In this document: positions 55,211 through 64,000 of the stretch, in pieces | Layout of the letters: each line of letters starts with the position of its first letter | Numbering within the stretch: the first letter of the stretch is position 1 | DNA from: Rhizorhabdus sp049889055 | GTDB taxonomy: Bacteria; Pseudomonadota; Alphaproteobacteria; Sphingomonadales; Sphingomonadaceae | DNA length: 64,000 nucleotides | Direction of reading: 5' to 3' | Assembly (NCBI RefSeq): GCF_049889055.1 | Contig: NZ_JBLTWO010000006.1 | Span: 124,001 to 188,000, forward strand | Position numbers and translations under genes: made by a program | Notes under the pieces: model-generated | Databases searched by the model: none | What the model saw: only the letters and a program-made list of their open reading frames with translations | What the model was told of the DNA's origin: nothing

Positions 55211-56011
55211 TCAATGGACGAAGCGGGCGACGACCTCGCGGTAGGAGCGGCTGACCTTCACCTGTGCGCCGCTGTCGAGCACGAGGAAACACTCGCCATT
55301 GGTGTGCGGCTTCACCTCGCGCACCAGATCGAGATTGACGATGGTCGAGCGGTGGACGCGCTGGAAGCGGCGCGGGTCGAGCCGCTTTTCCAGATCCTTC
55401 ATCGTCTCGCGCAGGATCAGCGTGTTGTCGCCGGTATAGATGCACATATAGTCGCCGGCAGCATCGATCCGCTCGATCGAATCCACATCGACGCGGAAGA
55501 TCTTGCCGCGATCCTTGATGTTGATCATCTTCTCGAAGCGGTTCGAGGCTGGCGCCTCGTCACCTTCACCCAGCGTGTCGACCGCGTCGGGGGCGACCTC
55601 GGCCAGCACTTCCTTGAGCCGCCCGACCTCCTCGACACCCTTCTTCTCGACGAGCCGCTGCCGAGCGCGATCGAGCGTGTCGGCAAGCCGCTGCTCGTCG
55701 ACCGGCTTGAGCAGATAGTCGAGCGCCTGCGCCTGGAAGGCCCGAATCGCATGGTCCTCATAAGCGGTGACGAAGACGAACAGCGGTGGCTCGATCTCCA
55801 TCAGGCCCTGGATCACCGAGAAGCCGTCGAAGCCGGGCATCTGGATATCGAGGAAGACAAGATCGGGCTTGTGGGTCTTGATCGCCCGGATCGCCTCGCG
55901 GCCGTTCAGGCAGGTTTCGATGATTTCGACATCCTCGTGCGGCGCCAGCCGGAGCTTCAGGCCCTGAATGGCCAGGGGCTCGTCATCGACGAGAATGGTG
56001 CGGATCGTCAT
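55211..56011 (-). CDS. LytTR-family response regulator
   Basis: 266 residues. Receiver domain: RTILVDDEPLAIQGLKLRL, Asp55 in LVFLDIQMPGFDGF. C-terminal LytTR DNA-binding domain from about 160 (KDRGKIFRVDVDSIERIDAA, RRFQRVHRSTIVNLDLVREV). An acidic linker (GEGDEAPAS) joins them. The ATG overlaps the LytS-like stop (ATGA). Such pairs often control carboxylate or murein functions; dctA lies upstream. Confidence 0.93.
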   Translation of the reverse strand: MTIRTILVDDEPLAIQGLKLRLAPHEDVEIIETCLNGREAIRAIKTHKPDLVFLDIQMPGFDGFSVIQGLMEIEPPLFVFVTAYEDHAIRAFQAQALDYLLKPVDEQRLADTLDRARQRLVEKKGVEEVGRLKEVLAEVAPDAVDTLGEGDEAPASNRFEKMINIKDRGKIFRVDVDSIERIDAAGDYMCIYTGDNTLILRETMKDLEKRLDPRRFQRVHRSTIVNLDLVREVKPHTNGECFLVLDSGAQVKVSRSYREVVARFVH

Positions 56012-57117
56012 GCATTGTCCTTGCGCTGTTTCGCGGTGTGGAAGGGGATGTCGATAACGACCCCGAACCCTTCCGCCCGGTCAGTCTGGACCTCAAATCT
56101 TTGGTCCGTGCCATATGCCTGCGCCAGCCTGTCGCGAATGTTCGCCAGACCGACGCCTGTCGAATAGGTGGGACGCGTCACTCCATCGGTCAACCCCGGG
56201 CCAGTATCCGTGACCGTAATGACCAGACGGCGCTCCGGTTCCATGCCGGTGATTCGCGCGGTCACATTGATGTCCGCGCCCTCCTCCAGCGGGGTGACGG
56301 CATATTTGATCGCATTTTCGACCAGCGGCTGGAGCAGCAGCGACGGCAAGCGCGCCTCGGCAGCGGCAGGATCGACGTCGAAGCTCGCGCGGAGACGGTC
56401 CTCGAAACGCATCTTCTCGATGTCGAGATAGAGTTTCAGCGTCTCGACCTCCTGGGCCAGACTGACCGTGCCCTCGGGCTCGTTCGCCAGGGTGTAGCGC
56501 AGGAAGGAGGACAGCCGCGACAGCATCGCATTGGCCCGCTGAGTCTCCTTGAGCAGCACCAGAGTGGAGATCGAATTGAGCGTGTTGAAGAGGAAATGCG
56601 GATTGAGCTGGTAGCGCAGCATCGCCAGCTGTGCCGAACTCGCCTGGCTTTCGAGCCGTTCGACCCGATCGGACTGCTCCTCGAGCAGCAGGTAGAAATT
56701 GATGCCGTAATAGAGCGCCGACCAGGCCGCCAGCAGCGCGAGATCGAGCAGGATCGCTCCGAAGAACTGGATGCCCTTCGGCATTTCCTGCGGGCGGTAG
56801 AAGGTCGCATGCGCCCAGGTCTCGATCGAGGAAAAGGTCGCCGAGGCGAGCACCAATATGAGGATCGAGACCGACCAGGTGACGATCGGCCGCAGCCGGA
56901 TCAGCCGGCGATAGGCCGAGGCCATCAGCAGCGTCAGCGAATAGCCGGTGGCGGTCGACAGGGCGGTGGGGACGACGAACAGCAGACCCATATTATTGGC
57001 GAGCCCGCCAAGCGCGCGCAGGACGAAATAGCCCGTCCAGCCCGCCGACTGGAGCACCCAGAAGGCATGGTTCTTGTCGTCGAAGAACGGCTTCGAGCCG
57101 ATGAGCGTAAGTGGCAT
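56008..57117 (-). CDS. LytS-type sensor histidine kinase
   Basis: 369 residues. Four to five N-terminal hydrophobic helices (for example GYFVLRALGGLANNMGLLFV and FFGAILLDLALLAAWSALYY), then the HisKA_7TM-type kinase core: AMLRYQLNPHFLFNTLNSIS with His174, PLVENAIKYAV (N-box), and DTGPGLTD, GVGLANIRDRL. It phosphorylates the adjacent LytTR regulator. The signal is unknown. It follows dctA. Confidence 0.9.
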   Translation of the reverse strand: MPLTLIGSKPFFDDKNHAFWVLQSAGWTGYFVLRALGGLANNMGLLFVVPTALSTATGYSLTLLMASAYRRLIRLRPIVTWSVSILILVLASATFSSIETWAHATFYRPQEMPKGIQFFGAILLDLALLAAWSALYYGINFYLLLEEQSDRVERLESQASSAQLAMLRYQLNPHFLFNTLNSISTLVLLKETQRANAMLSRLSSFLRYTLANEPEGTVSLAQEVETLKLYLDIEKMRFEDRLRASFDVDPAAAEARLPSLLLQPLVENAIKYAVTPLEEGADINVTARITGMEPERRLVITVTDTGPGLTDGVTRPTYSTGVGLANIRDRLAQAYGTDQRFEVQTDRAEGFGVVIDIPFHTAKQRKDNA

Positions 57118-57150
57118 CGCCGCTGGCTTAGCCGATGCGAAGCCGTTTGT

Positions 57151-58449
57151 TTAGCCTCGCCGGACGTCGCGGCCGCCAAGCGCTGCGGCCAGCTTCTCGC
57201 GGTCGAGCGCCCCCTCCCAGCGGGCGACGACCACCGTCGCCACGGCGTTGCCGATGAAGTTGGTCAGGCTGCGGCATTCGGACATGAAGCGATCGATGCC
57301 CAGGATCAGCGCCATCCCCGCGACGGGAACCGAAGGCACGATCGACAAGGTCGCCGCGAGTGTGACGAAACCCGCGCCCGTAACCCCGGCGGCCCCCTTG
57401 GACGAGATCATCGCCACCAGCAGCAGGCTGATCTGGTCGCCGAGCGACAGATGGATGTCGCAGGCCTGCGCGATGAACAGCGCGGCCAGCGTCATGTAGA
57501 TGTTGGTGCCGTCGAGATTGAACGAATAGCCGGTCGGCACGACCAGCCCGACGACAGGCTTGGCACAGCCCGCCTGCTCCATCTTGGTCATCAGATTGGG
57601 CAGCGCACTTTCCGAGCTTGACGTGCCGAGCACCAGCAGCAGTTCGTCCTTCAGATAGGCGATCAGGCGCAGGATCGAGAAGCCGGACAGGCGCGCGATC
57701 AGACCCAGCACGACCAGGATGAACAGCGCCGAGGTCAGGTAGAAGCAGAGGATCAGCCCGCCGAGATTGGCAAGCGTGCCCACACCGAATTTGCCGATGG
57801 TGAAGGCCATCGCGCCGAAGGCGCCGATCGGTGCGGCCTTCATGAGGATCGCGACCAGCCGGAAGATGACCAGCGTCAGCGTTTCGAGCAGGTCGAGCAC
57901 CGGGCTGGCGCGAGGGCCGACGAGCGACAGCGCGATGCCGAACAGGATCGCGACGAACAGCACCTGCAATATCTCGCCCTTGGCGATCGCCGACAGCAGT
58001 GTGTCGGGGATGATTCCCATCAGGAAGCCGAGCAGCGTCTGGTCGTGCGCCTTCTGCGCATAGTCGGCGACGTGGCTCGCATCGAGCGAGGCCGGCGCGA
58101 TATGCAGGCCGCTGCCGGGCTGGACGACATTGGCGACGATCAGGCCGACGATCAGCGCCAGCGTCGATACGGTCAGGAAATAGCCGAAGGCCTTGGCGGC
58201 GACGCGACCGAGTTCGCCAAGATGGCCGAGCCCTGCGATCCCCGTGACGACCGTCAGGAAGATCACCGGTGCGATGATCATCTTCACCAGCTTGATGAAG
58301 GCATCACCGAGCGGCTTGAGCTGTTCGCCGATGTCGGGCGCCAGCCAGCCCAGCGCGACGCCGAGCACGATCGCCGCCAGCACCTGTGCATAGAGCGAGC
58401 GCCAGAAGGGCGGCCGGGCAACCGGGGCGTCGGCCGTGTCGATGATCAT
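57151..58449 (-). CDS. dctA: Dicarboxylate/amino acid:cation symporter (DctA/GltP type)
   Basis: 432 residues from MIIDTADAPVARPPFWRSLY at 58449 (GGAGG 10 nt upstream). DAACS motifs: LLVLGTSSSESALPNLMTKM, SFNLDGTNIYMTLAALFIAQ and ISSKGAAGVTGAGFVTLAA, with eight helices and two hairpins. It moves C4-dicarboxylates or acidic amino acids with Na+ or H+. Position beside a LytS/LytTR pair fits carboxylate-responsive control, by inference. Confidence 0.92.
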   Translation of the reverse strand: MIIDTADAPVARPPFWRSLYAQVLAAIVLGVALGWLAPDIGEQLKPLGDAFIKLVKMIIAPVIFLTVVTGIAGLGHLGELGRVAAKAFGYFLTVSTLALIVGLIVANVVQPGSGLHIAPASLDASHVADYAQKAHDQTLLGFLMGIIPDTLLSAIAKGEILQVLFVAILFGIALSLVGPRASPVLDLLETLTLVIFRLVAILMKAAPIGAFGAMAFTIGKFGVGTLANLGGLILCFYLTSALFILVVLGLIARLSGFSILRLIAYLKDELLLVLGTSSSESALPNLMTKMEQAGCAKPVVGLVVPTGYSFNLDGTNIYMTLAALFIAQACDIHLSLGDQISLLLVAMISSKGAAGVTGAGFVTLAATLSIVPSVPVAGMALILGIDRFMSECRSLTNFIGNAVATVVVARWEGALDREKLAAALGGRDVRRG

Positions 58450-58527
58450 CGCGGGAAGGTCCTCCAGTGGATCGGCCGACCGCACCACATCGGCACGCCA
58501 ACATCAATCCCGGCCATCGGCTACACG

Positions 58528-60549
58528 TCAGCGAACGTAGCGCAGCGCCAGCCACAGGGTACGCGGCGTCGCGCGTTCGATCGTGCCGTCGGCACCGACC
58601 GTCGCCTCGACCAGCGTGTCGGCCAGGTTTTCCGCACGCACTTCGGCGGTCAGCCCGCCGCCGAGCACCACCGACGCGACCGCATCGAAGGTCAGCGCAT
58701 CGCGCAGCTGCCGGCTGTTCTGGTCATCCTCGAACTGGCGGCCGATATAGCGGGCCGTGACCCCCGCGCGCGCCGTACCGGGTCGGTTCCATTCGAGCTG
58801 GACGCTGCCCTGATCGCGCGGGGTCTGTGCCGGACGCAGCCCTGCCAGTGCCGCCGCAGCACCACGGGCGCGGACGCGCGGATCGATGTGCGAATAGCTG
58901 GCCGAGAGGCGCCATTCGCCGAGCGTGCCCATCGCCTCCATCTCGATGCCCCGGCTGCGGATCGCATCGACATTCTGGCGCTGGCGCGTATTCGCCGCGA
59001 TCGTGACGTTGGAGATGGCGTCGTCGAGCTTGTTCCAGAACAGCGTCACCGAGGCGCGCCAGCCGGGCAGCGGCGCATAGGACAAGGCGCTCTCGATCCC
59101 CTCCACCCGCTCCGGGTCGAGCAGCGGATTGGCGATGGTGCTGTCATTGCCCGCGCGGAAAGGGCGATAGAGTTCGTTGAGCGTCGGCAGGCGCCAGCCG
59201 CTATAGGCGGCACCGCGCAGCTGCACCGCCGCCAGACCCGGCGGGTTCCAGGCAATGCCTGCACGACCCGTCGTTTCGGTGCCCGAGCGGTCGGCATAGC
59301 GCTGGCTGTTCGCCGCCACGAGCGCGCCGCTGTTGCGGTTGATCTCTGTCCGCCGGCCGTCGCGCAATTCCCAGCGGTCGATCCGGCCGCTCGCGGTCAG
59401 CGTCAGGCCCGGCGCCGGCAGCAGCGCCAGTTCGGCAAAGCCGCCATAGATGCGCTGCTCGCCGCCCGCGACGCGGCCGACATTGGTCGCGACCACCACT
59501 TCTTCGGTCCGGCCGCTGACATGGCGCAGATCGCCGCCCAGCCGCAATGTCCGCCCCTCGCCCAGCCAGGGCCGCAGTTCGAAACGGCCGCCGACCCCGT
59601 TGGCGGGGACATTATACTGGTCGAGCGATTGGGTAACGGTCGCCCGGCGCGCGCCGATGCTCGCGAAGCCGCTCGAAAATTCGCGGTGCTGGAGCCAGGC
59701 GGTCGCCTCCCAGCCCCAACGACCACGCCCGACGAGGCGCAGCGAGGCGTCCACCGCCAGATTGGCATTGCCGGTGAAAGGAACCCCGCGATCGCGTTGG
59801 TCGAGCAGGAAGGAACCATTGGCCTGCAGTTCGACATCCTCGCCCGCCGGGATCACAGCCCGCGCCGAACCCCGGCTCTGGCGATAGCGCGCCGCGCGGT
59901 CGATCGGTCCCCGGTCGTCCGCGACGATCGGCACGAAGCCGTCGCCCCGAGCATGGCCGGCCGAGATCATCGCAAAGCCCCCGCCGAGCGCTGTGGTGAC
60001 GGTCGCATCGGCATCGAGCGAGTTGCGGCTGCCATAGGCCAGCCCGGCATCGACGCGCGGCGCGTCATCGCCGCCGACGCTCGTCAGTTCGATCGTCCCG
60101 GCGAGCGCGCCGGCGCCCTGCACGCCGCTTCCGCCCCCGCGCGTGACGCGGACATGGCCGATCCGCGCCGGATCGAGCGCGGCCCAGCTGATCCAGCCGC
60201 CGAACGGATCGATCACGGGGACCCCGTCGAGCAGGACGAGCGCGCGGGTCGCCGCATTGCCGCCCAGACCGCGCAGCGTCACACCCTGGCTCGTCGGGTG
60301 GGCCGACCGCGAATCCGACCGGCGAAATTGCTGAAAGCCGGCGGCATCGCGCAATATGTCTTCCATCCGCCCGCTGGCCGACAGCGTCAGGCGGTCGCGA
60401 TCGATGCTGACCACATCATAGGCGGCATCGCCGGGCGAACGATCGAGGCCGTAGCCCGAAACGATGATGGTTTCGTCCTCCGCCGCGCAGGCCGGGTGCG
60501 CCAGTGCCGCCAAGATGGTGGCGCTCAACAATAAGCGGGCCTGCCGCAA
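58528..60549 (-). CDS. TonB-dependent receptor (BtuB/CirA-like)
   Basis: 673 residues from a TTG at 60549 with GGGAGG 7 nt upstream. Signal peptide to about PACA, then a TonB box (ETIIVSGYG), a plug (RMEDILRDAAGFQQFRRSDS, TLRGLGGNAATRALVLLDGV, GGGSGVQGAGALAGTIEL), and a short barrel ending in TLWLALRYVR. No riboswitch upstream is recognisable. Substrate unknown. It lies behind olsB on the minus strand. Confidence 0.9.
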   Translation of the reverse strand: MRQARLLLSATILAALAHPACAAEDETIIVSGYGLDRSPGDAAYDVVSIDRDRLTLSASGRMEDILRDAAGFQQFRRSDSRSAHPTSQGVTLRGLGGNAATRALVLLDGVPVIDPFGGWISWAALDPARIGHVRVTRGGGSGVQGAGALAGTIELTSVGGDDAPRVDAGLAYGSRNSLDADATVTTALGGGFAMISAGHARGDGFVPIVADDRGPIDRAARYRQSRGSARAVIPAGEDVELQANGSFLLDQRDRGVPFTGNANLAVDASLRLVGRGRWGWEATAWLQHREFSSGFASIGARRATVTQSLDQYNVPANGVGGRFELRPWLGEGRTLRLGGDLRHVSGRTEEVVVATNVGRVAGGEQRIYGGFAELALLPAPGLTLTASGRIDRWELRDGRRTEINRNSGALVAANSQRYADRSGTETTGRAGIAWNPPGLAAVQLRGAAYSGWRLPTLNELYRPFRAGNDSTIANPLLDPERVEGIESALSYAPLPGWRASVTLFWNKLDDAISNVTIAANTRQRQNVDAIRSRGIEMEAMGTLGEWRLSASYSHIDPRVRARGAAAALAGLRPAQTPRDQGSVQLEWNRPGTARAGVTARYIGRQFEDDQNSRQLRDALTFDAVASVVLGGGLTAEVRAENLADTLVEATVGADGTIERATPRTLWLALRYVR

Positions 60550-60648
60550 GACGATCCTCCCTCATGGTCTGGGAAGGCGGATCACCATCCTGGTGGCGGC
60601 GCGTCAATGCGTTTCGTGGGGCAGCAGCACCCGGACGCAGCGAAAAAG

Positions 60649-61440
60649 TCAGGCGGCGACCTCGAAACGCTGGGCATAGCGCGCGGCGATGCGCGCGACG
60701 GGGACCAGCACGAACACGTCGATCGTGTTGAAGGCGTGGTCGATATAGGCGCCGTCGCCGATCTCCGCGCCGACCCGCAGATAGGCCTTGATCAGCGGCG
60801 GCAGGCGCCGCAGCGCGATACGGGGGTCATAGCCACCGATCGGCAGCGCCGCGAGCGGGATCGCCTGATCGCCGATCGCCCGGGCCCGCAATTCGGGCAT
60901 CGCCATATGATTGTGCGCGAGCAGCGAAAGACCCTCGGCATGTTCGGCCGGGTTGACGCCGGGAAAGCTCGCGCACCCGAACATATAGCCGATCGCATGG
61001 CGCTGCAGATAATCGGCGATTCCGCGCCACAGCAGCTGGATCGTCCCGGCATCGCGATAGGCCGGATCAACGCAAGAGCGGCCGAGCTCGAGCAGTTCCA
61101 TGCCCTCCCGGCGGCCATGCGCCAGCACCGGCGACAGGTCGAACTCATGCGCCGAATAGAAGCCGTCATGCGCCTCGGCGACGCTCTGGCGAAGCAGACG
61201 ATAGGTGCCGACCACCGGGCTGCCCGGCCGGCCCTGATCCTCGACCAGCAGATGATCGCACAGGCCATCATAAGGATCGATGTCGCGCAGGTCGGCGAAG
61301 GCATCGCGTGCTGCGCCCATGTCGCGGAAGAATATGTCATAGCGCAGCCGCTGGGCGGCGACGATATCGGCTTCGTCGCGTGCCAGCCTTACGGACAGCC
61401 GCCGCTCGCCCGAACCGGCCGACGATAGTGCCTGCGCCAT
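60649..61440 (-). CDS. olsB: GNAT-family acyltransferase, OlsB-like
   Basis: 263 residues from MAQALSSAGSGERRLSVRLA at 61440 (AGGGGACGG upstream). OlsB/haemolysin-like pattern: AAQRLRYDIFFRDMGAARD, DHLLVEDQGRPG, LLELGRSCVDPAYRDAGTIQ, YMFGCASFPGVNPAEH and NTIDVFVLVPV. OlsB adds 3-hydroxyacyl chains to ornithine for ornithine lipids, but the family also acts on other amino acids. No olsA is adjacent. Confidence 0.8.
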   Translation of the reverse strand: MAQALSSAGSGERRLSVRLARDEADIVAAQRLRYDIFFRDMGAARDAFADLRDIDPYDGLCDHLLVEDQGRPGSPVVGTYRLLRQSVAEAHDGFYSAHEFDLSPVLAHGRREGMELLELGRSCVDPAYRDAGTIQLLWRGIADYLQRHAIGYMFGCASFPGVNPAEHAEGLSLLAHNHMAMPELRARAIGDQAIPLAALPIGGYDPRIALRRLPPLIKAYLRVGAEIGDGAYIDHAFNTIDVFVLVPVARIAARYAQRFEVAA

Positions 61441-61481
61441 GGACCCGTCCCCTTTCTGCAACTATGGGAGGGTAATAATCG

Positions 61482-61498
61482 GGCCATGCGTCATGGCC
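61482..61498. promoter_or_regulatory. Perfect 17-bp palindrome between olsB and zwf
   Basis: GGCCATG (61482-61488) and CATGGCC (61492-61498) are inverted around CGT in the divergent promoter region. A candidate operator for one or both genes; no known motif (not HexR-like TGTAAT) was matched. Confidence 0.45.
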
Positions 61499-61601
61499 GC
61501 TACCGCGCGGCGATCCATTTGCTACACAGGCGTTCCAACTGCGTTACATGGCGCGGAGCGCGGCGCCGGATAGGGCCGGCGAAAACGAGGGAGACCAACT
61601 G

Positions 61602-63059
61602 GTGACGACACCCAGCGAGAAGCTGCTTCTGTTCGGAGCGACCGGCGATCTATCGCAGCGCATGCTTTTGCCATCACTCTACGGACTGGCCGCCGAGGGT
61701 CTTTTGGCGCCCGCGCTTGCAATCGTTTGCACAGCACGCACCGTGATGACCGATACGGAGTTTCGGGTCTTCGCCGACACCGCGCTGCGCCGCTTCGTGC
61801 CAACCGAACGGCTCGACGACGACGCGCTGGCCGCCTTTCTCGAACGGCTCAGCTATGTACCGGTCGACGCGTCGAAGGAAGAGGACTTCGCGACCCTTGC
61901 AGAGCGTGTGGGTTCGACCGAGCGGGGCCTGTCGATCTTCCTGTCGACCGCGCCGTCGCTGTTCGGCTCGACGATCGAGGGCCTGGCCAACGCCGGTCTC
62001 GCCGGTGACGGGGTACGCATCGGCCTGGAAAAGCCGCTCGGCTACGACATGGCGTCCAGCCGAGTGATCAACGACGCCGTCGCGGCGGTCTTCCCCGAGG
62101 ATCGCACCTTCCGCATCGACCATTATCTGGGCAAAGAAACCGTCCAGAACCTGCTCGCCCTGCGCTTCGCCAATAGCTTGTTCGAGCCGCTGTGGCGCGC
62201 CGGCGGGATCGAGCATGTCCAGATCACGGTGTCCGAAACCGTCGGCCTCGAAGGCCGGGTCGGCTTCTACGACGGAGCCGGGGCGATCCGCGACATGGTC
62301 CAGAACCACATGCTCCAGCTGCTCGCGCTGGTCGCGATGGAGCCGCCTGCGCAGTTCGACGCGACCTCGGTCCGCGACGAGAAGGTCAAGGTTCTGCGTT
62401 CGTTGCGCCCGATCGACCGCGCCACCGTGGCGACCCACAGCGTGATCGGCCAATATGGCCCCGGCGCGATGGCCGGCGGGCCGGTACCGGGCTATCTCGA
62501 CGAATTGGGCAAGCCGTCGGACACCGAAACCTTCGTCGCGCTCAAGGCGCACATCGACAATTGGCGTTGGCGCGGCGTGCCCTTCTACCTGCGCACCGGC
62601 AAACGCCTGCCCAGCCGGCAGTCGGAGATCTTCATCCGGTTCAAGAGCGTGCCCCACTCGATCTTCGAGGGGCGCGGCGCGATGTTGCAACCCAACAAGC
62701 TGATCATCCGTTTGCAGCCCGACGAGAATGTCCGGCTGATGCTGATGTCCAAGGAACCCGGCCTCGATCGCGACGGCATCCGCCTGCGCGAGGTGCCGCT
62801 CGACATCTCGATGCCCAACGCCTTCGCCGACAGCCGGCGTCGGATCGCCTATGAAAGGCTGCTGCTCGACCTGATCGAGGGCGACCAGACCTTGTTCGTC
62901 CGGCGCGACGAGGTAGAGGCCCAATGGGAGTGGATCGATGCGATCCGCGAAGGCTGGGCTGCCAATTCGATGAAGCCCAAGCCCTACACCGCCGGGACAT
63001 GGGGACCGTCCGCTGCGATTGCTCTGACCGAGCGCGACGGGGTCACCTGGCACGATTGA
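61602..63059 (+). CDS. zwf: Glucose-6-phosphate 1-dehydrogenase
   Basis: Oxidises glucose-6-phosphate to 6-phosphogluconolactone. 485 residues from a GTG at 61602 (GAGGGAG about 9 nt upstream). NADP site LLLFGATGDLSQRMLLPSLY, active-site RIDHYLGKETVQNLL (Lys178) and RTGKRLPSRQSEIFI are complete. It heads the Entner-Doudoroff operon zwf-pgl-edd. Confidence 0.96.
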   Translation: MTTPSEKLLLFGATGDLSQRMLLPSLYGLAAEGLLAPALAIVCTARTVMTDTEFRVFADTALRRFVPTERLDDDALAAFLERLSYVPVDASKEEDFATLAERVGSTERGLSIFLSTAPSLFGSTIEGLANAGLAGDGVRIGLEKPLGYDMASSRVINDAVAAVFPEDRTFRIDHYLGKETVQNLLALRFANSLFEPLWRAGGIEHVQITVSETVGLEGRVGFYDGAGAIRDMVQNHMLQLLALVAMEPPAQFDATSVRDEKVKVLRSLRPIDRATVATHSVIGQYGPGAMAGGPVPGYLDELGKPSDTETFVALKAHIDNWRWRGVPFYLRTGKRLPSRQSEIFIRFKSVPHSIFEGRGAMLQPNKLIIRLQPDENVRLMLMSKEPGLDRDGIRLREVPLDISMPNAFADSRRRIAYERLLLDLIEGDQTLFVRRDEVEAQWEWIDAIREGWAANSMKPKPYTAGTWGPSAAIALTERDGVTWHD

Positions 63060-63118
63060 GGCGCCGCAGCGCGCGACACGGCCAATGCGTGAAGCGGCGG
63101 CCATGAAAGGAAAGACTG

Positions 63119-63823
63119 ATGATCGAAGCCGAATGGTGGGACTATGAAGATGCCGAGGAACTGGCCGAAGCGGTAGCCGGCGATATCGGTTTCATCGTCG
63201 AATCGGCGCTCGATGCGCGCGGACAATGCCTGCTCGCCCTGCCGGGCGGACGCACACCTGTCCCGATCTACGAAAAGCTGGCCAAGGCCAGGATCGACTG
63301 GAAGAAGGTGATGATCGTCCCGACCGATGACCGGATCGTGGCGATGACCGATCCGCTGTCGAACGCGGCGATGCTGGCGCGCATTTTCCTGCCCAAGGGC
63401 GCCCGCGTCATCCCCTTCATCAGCGAGAAGGCCCCCGACCATAAGGCCGCCGGTCGGGCCGCCGATGCGCGGCTGCAGGAACTGCCCTGGCCGCCCGATC
63501 TGGTCTGGCTGGGGATGGGCAATGACGGGCACACCGCCTCGATCTTCGCCGGTCCCGATCTCGACGAGGCGCTGGACGCACCCAAGGCGCGTCGCGCGGT
63601 GGGCGTGCTGCCCGATCCGCTGCCCGCCGAGGCGCCCGTCGCCCGCGTGACGCTGACCCGCGCCGCCATATTGTCGGCGCGCACGCTGACCGTGGTCGTC
63701 ACCGGCAAGGACAAGAAGACGCTGCTCGAACGCGCGATCAAGGACGGCGCAGGCTCGCCGCTGCCGATCGGACGGGTTCTGGCCGACGCCGAGCAGGCGA
63801 TCGACATTCATTGGTGCGCATGA
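63119..63823 (+). CDS. pgl: 6-phosphogluconolactonase
   Basis: 234 residues, hydrolyses the lactone to 6-phosphogluconate. Family blocks: CLLALPGGRTPVPIYEKLA, TDDRIVAMTDPLSNAAML, and LVWLGMGNDGHTASIFAGPD. AAGGAAAG lies just before the ATG. 59 bp after zwf, same operon. Confidence 0.94.
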   Translation: MIEAEWWDYEDAEELAEAVAGDIGFIVESALDARGQCLLALPGGRTPVPIYEKLAKARIDWKKVMIVPTDDRIVAMTDPLSNAAMLARIFLPKGARVIPFISEKAPDHKAAGRAADARLQELPWPPDLVWLGMGNDGHTASIFAGPDLDEALDAPKARRAVGVLPDPLPAEAPVARVTLTRAAILSARTLTVVVTGKDKKTLLERAIKDGAGSPLPIGRVLADAEQAIDIHWCA

Positions 63824-63878
63824 CCGGCGACGGGCGACGAGGCGCGCCCGGCCCGGTCCCAGCGAGGGAGTGGGAACG

Positions 63879-64000
63879 ATGACTTTGCATCCGGCCGTCG
63901 AGGCCGTCACCGCCCGGATCGTCGAGCGGTCCAGGCCAGGCCGTCAGGCCTATCTCGACCTGATCGAGCGCGAGCGCGACACGGGCGTGGACCGTCCGCG
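63879..64000 (+). CDS. edd: Phosphogluconate dehydratase, N-terminal fragment (3' end outside window)
   Basis: The first 40 residues (MTLHPAVEAVTARIVERSRP start) match the opening of Edd, which dehydrates 6-phosphogluconate to KDPG in the Entner-Doudoroff route. GAGGGAG lies about 11 nt before the ATG. The position after zwf-pgl strengthens the call. The 4Fe-4S ligands are downstream of the window. Confidence 0.85.
   Translation, partial: MTLHPAVEAVTARIVERSRPGRQAYLDLIERERDTGVDRP

Noticed and set aside
58045..60534. Long plus-strand frame over dctA and the second TonB receptor
   Set aside because: It crosses two clear minus-strand genes and has no recognisable domain.
60550..60648. Cobalamin riboswitch upstream of the second TonB receptor
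   Set aside because: The gap is under 100 bp and the B12-box and conserved stems are not recognisable.

Overview
The window is high-GC chromosomal DNA from an alphaproteobacterium, most likely a sphingomonad (Sphingomonas, Rhizorhabdus or Sphingobium type). That placement is inference. It rests on the zwf-pgl-edd Entner-Doudoroff operon, gapR (DUF2312), DUF2093 behind xseA, a cysteine-free bL36, the TonB receptor/TPR-sulfotransferase/AspH cluster, and the GC-rich protein style. No rRNA, tRNA, CRISPR array, IS element or prophage was seen. Most of the window is densely packed core chromosome.

Layout. 1-6500: end of thiE; a purD / helix-hairpin-helix / GT61 run on the minus strand; head-to-head with it xseA, DUF2093 and an M23 lipoprotein. 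6500-13600: a large TonB-dependent receptor followed by a TPR-sulfotransferase, an AspH-type hydroxylase and a small secreted protein. 13600-26200: clpB with a heat-shock promoter, an M16 protease pair, a PAS protein, purEK, gpmA, a dienelactone hydrolase and ppc. 26200-28500: a BioC-like methyltransferase, an iron-storage module (bfd, bfr) with Fur-like boxes, and an HPt protein. 28600-34100: tusA-like, der, bamB, a YfgM-like gene, panB and gapR, with a triple structured repeat between gapR and panB. 34200-38500: pyk, a less GC-rich patch with an unrecognised membrane protein, and an S10 peptidase. 38500-43900: a decayed CMD gene, a putative FNR-driven micro-protein, a HAD hydrolase, rpmJ, a DUF4136 lipoprotein with an M14 peptidase, PilZ, HNH and gluQ. 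43900-51400: OPT transporter, a possible sRNA locus, phaZ, GST, a GT41-type TPR glycosyltransferase and galE. 51400-61400: FixJ/FixL-like pair, CitE-like lyase, LytTR/LytS-like pair, dctA, a second TonB receptor and olsB. 61600-64000: zwf, pgl and the start of edd.

How the genes work together. Central carbon metabolism is well represented (zwf, pgl, edd, pyk, gpmA, ppc, dctA). Purine genes occur in two places (purD, purEK). Outer-membrane and envelope functions are bamB, two TonB receptors, lipoproteins, M16/M23/S10 proteases and OlsB. Iron homeostasis (bfd/bfr), PHA turnover (phaZ) and three regulatory systems complete the picture. Tight start/stop overlaps of the NTGA type recur and suggest widespread translational coupling. 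Several genes appear to start at TTG, and one perhaps at CTG.

The least explained items are the triple structured repeat at 33356-33765, the receptor/sulfotransferase/hydroxylase cluster, the FNR-box micro-protein, the orphan terminator at 46091, and the overlapping divergent starts of purD and xseA.
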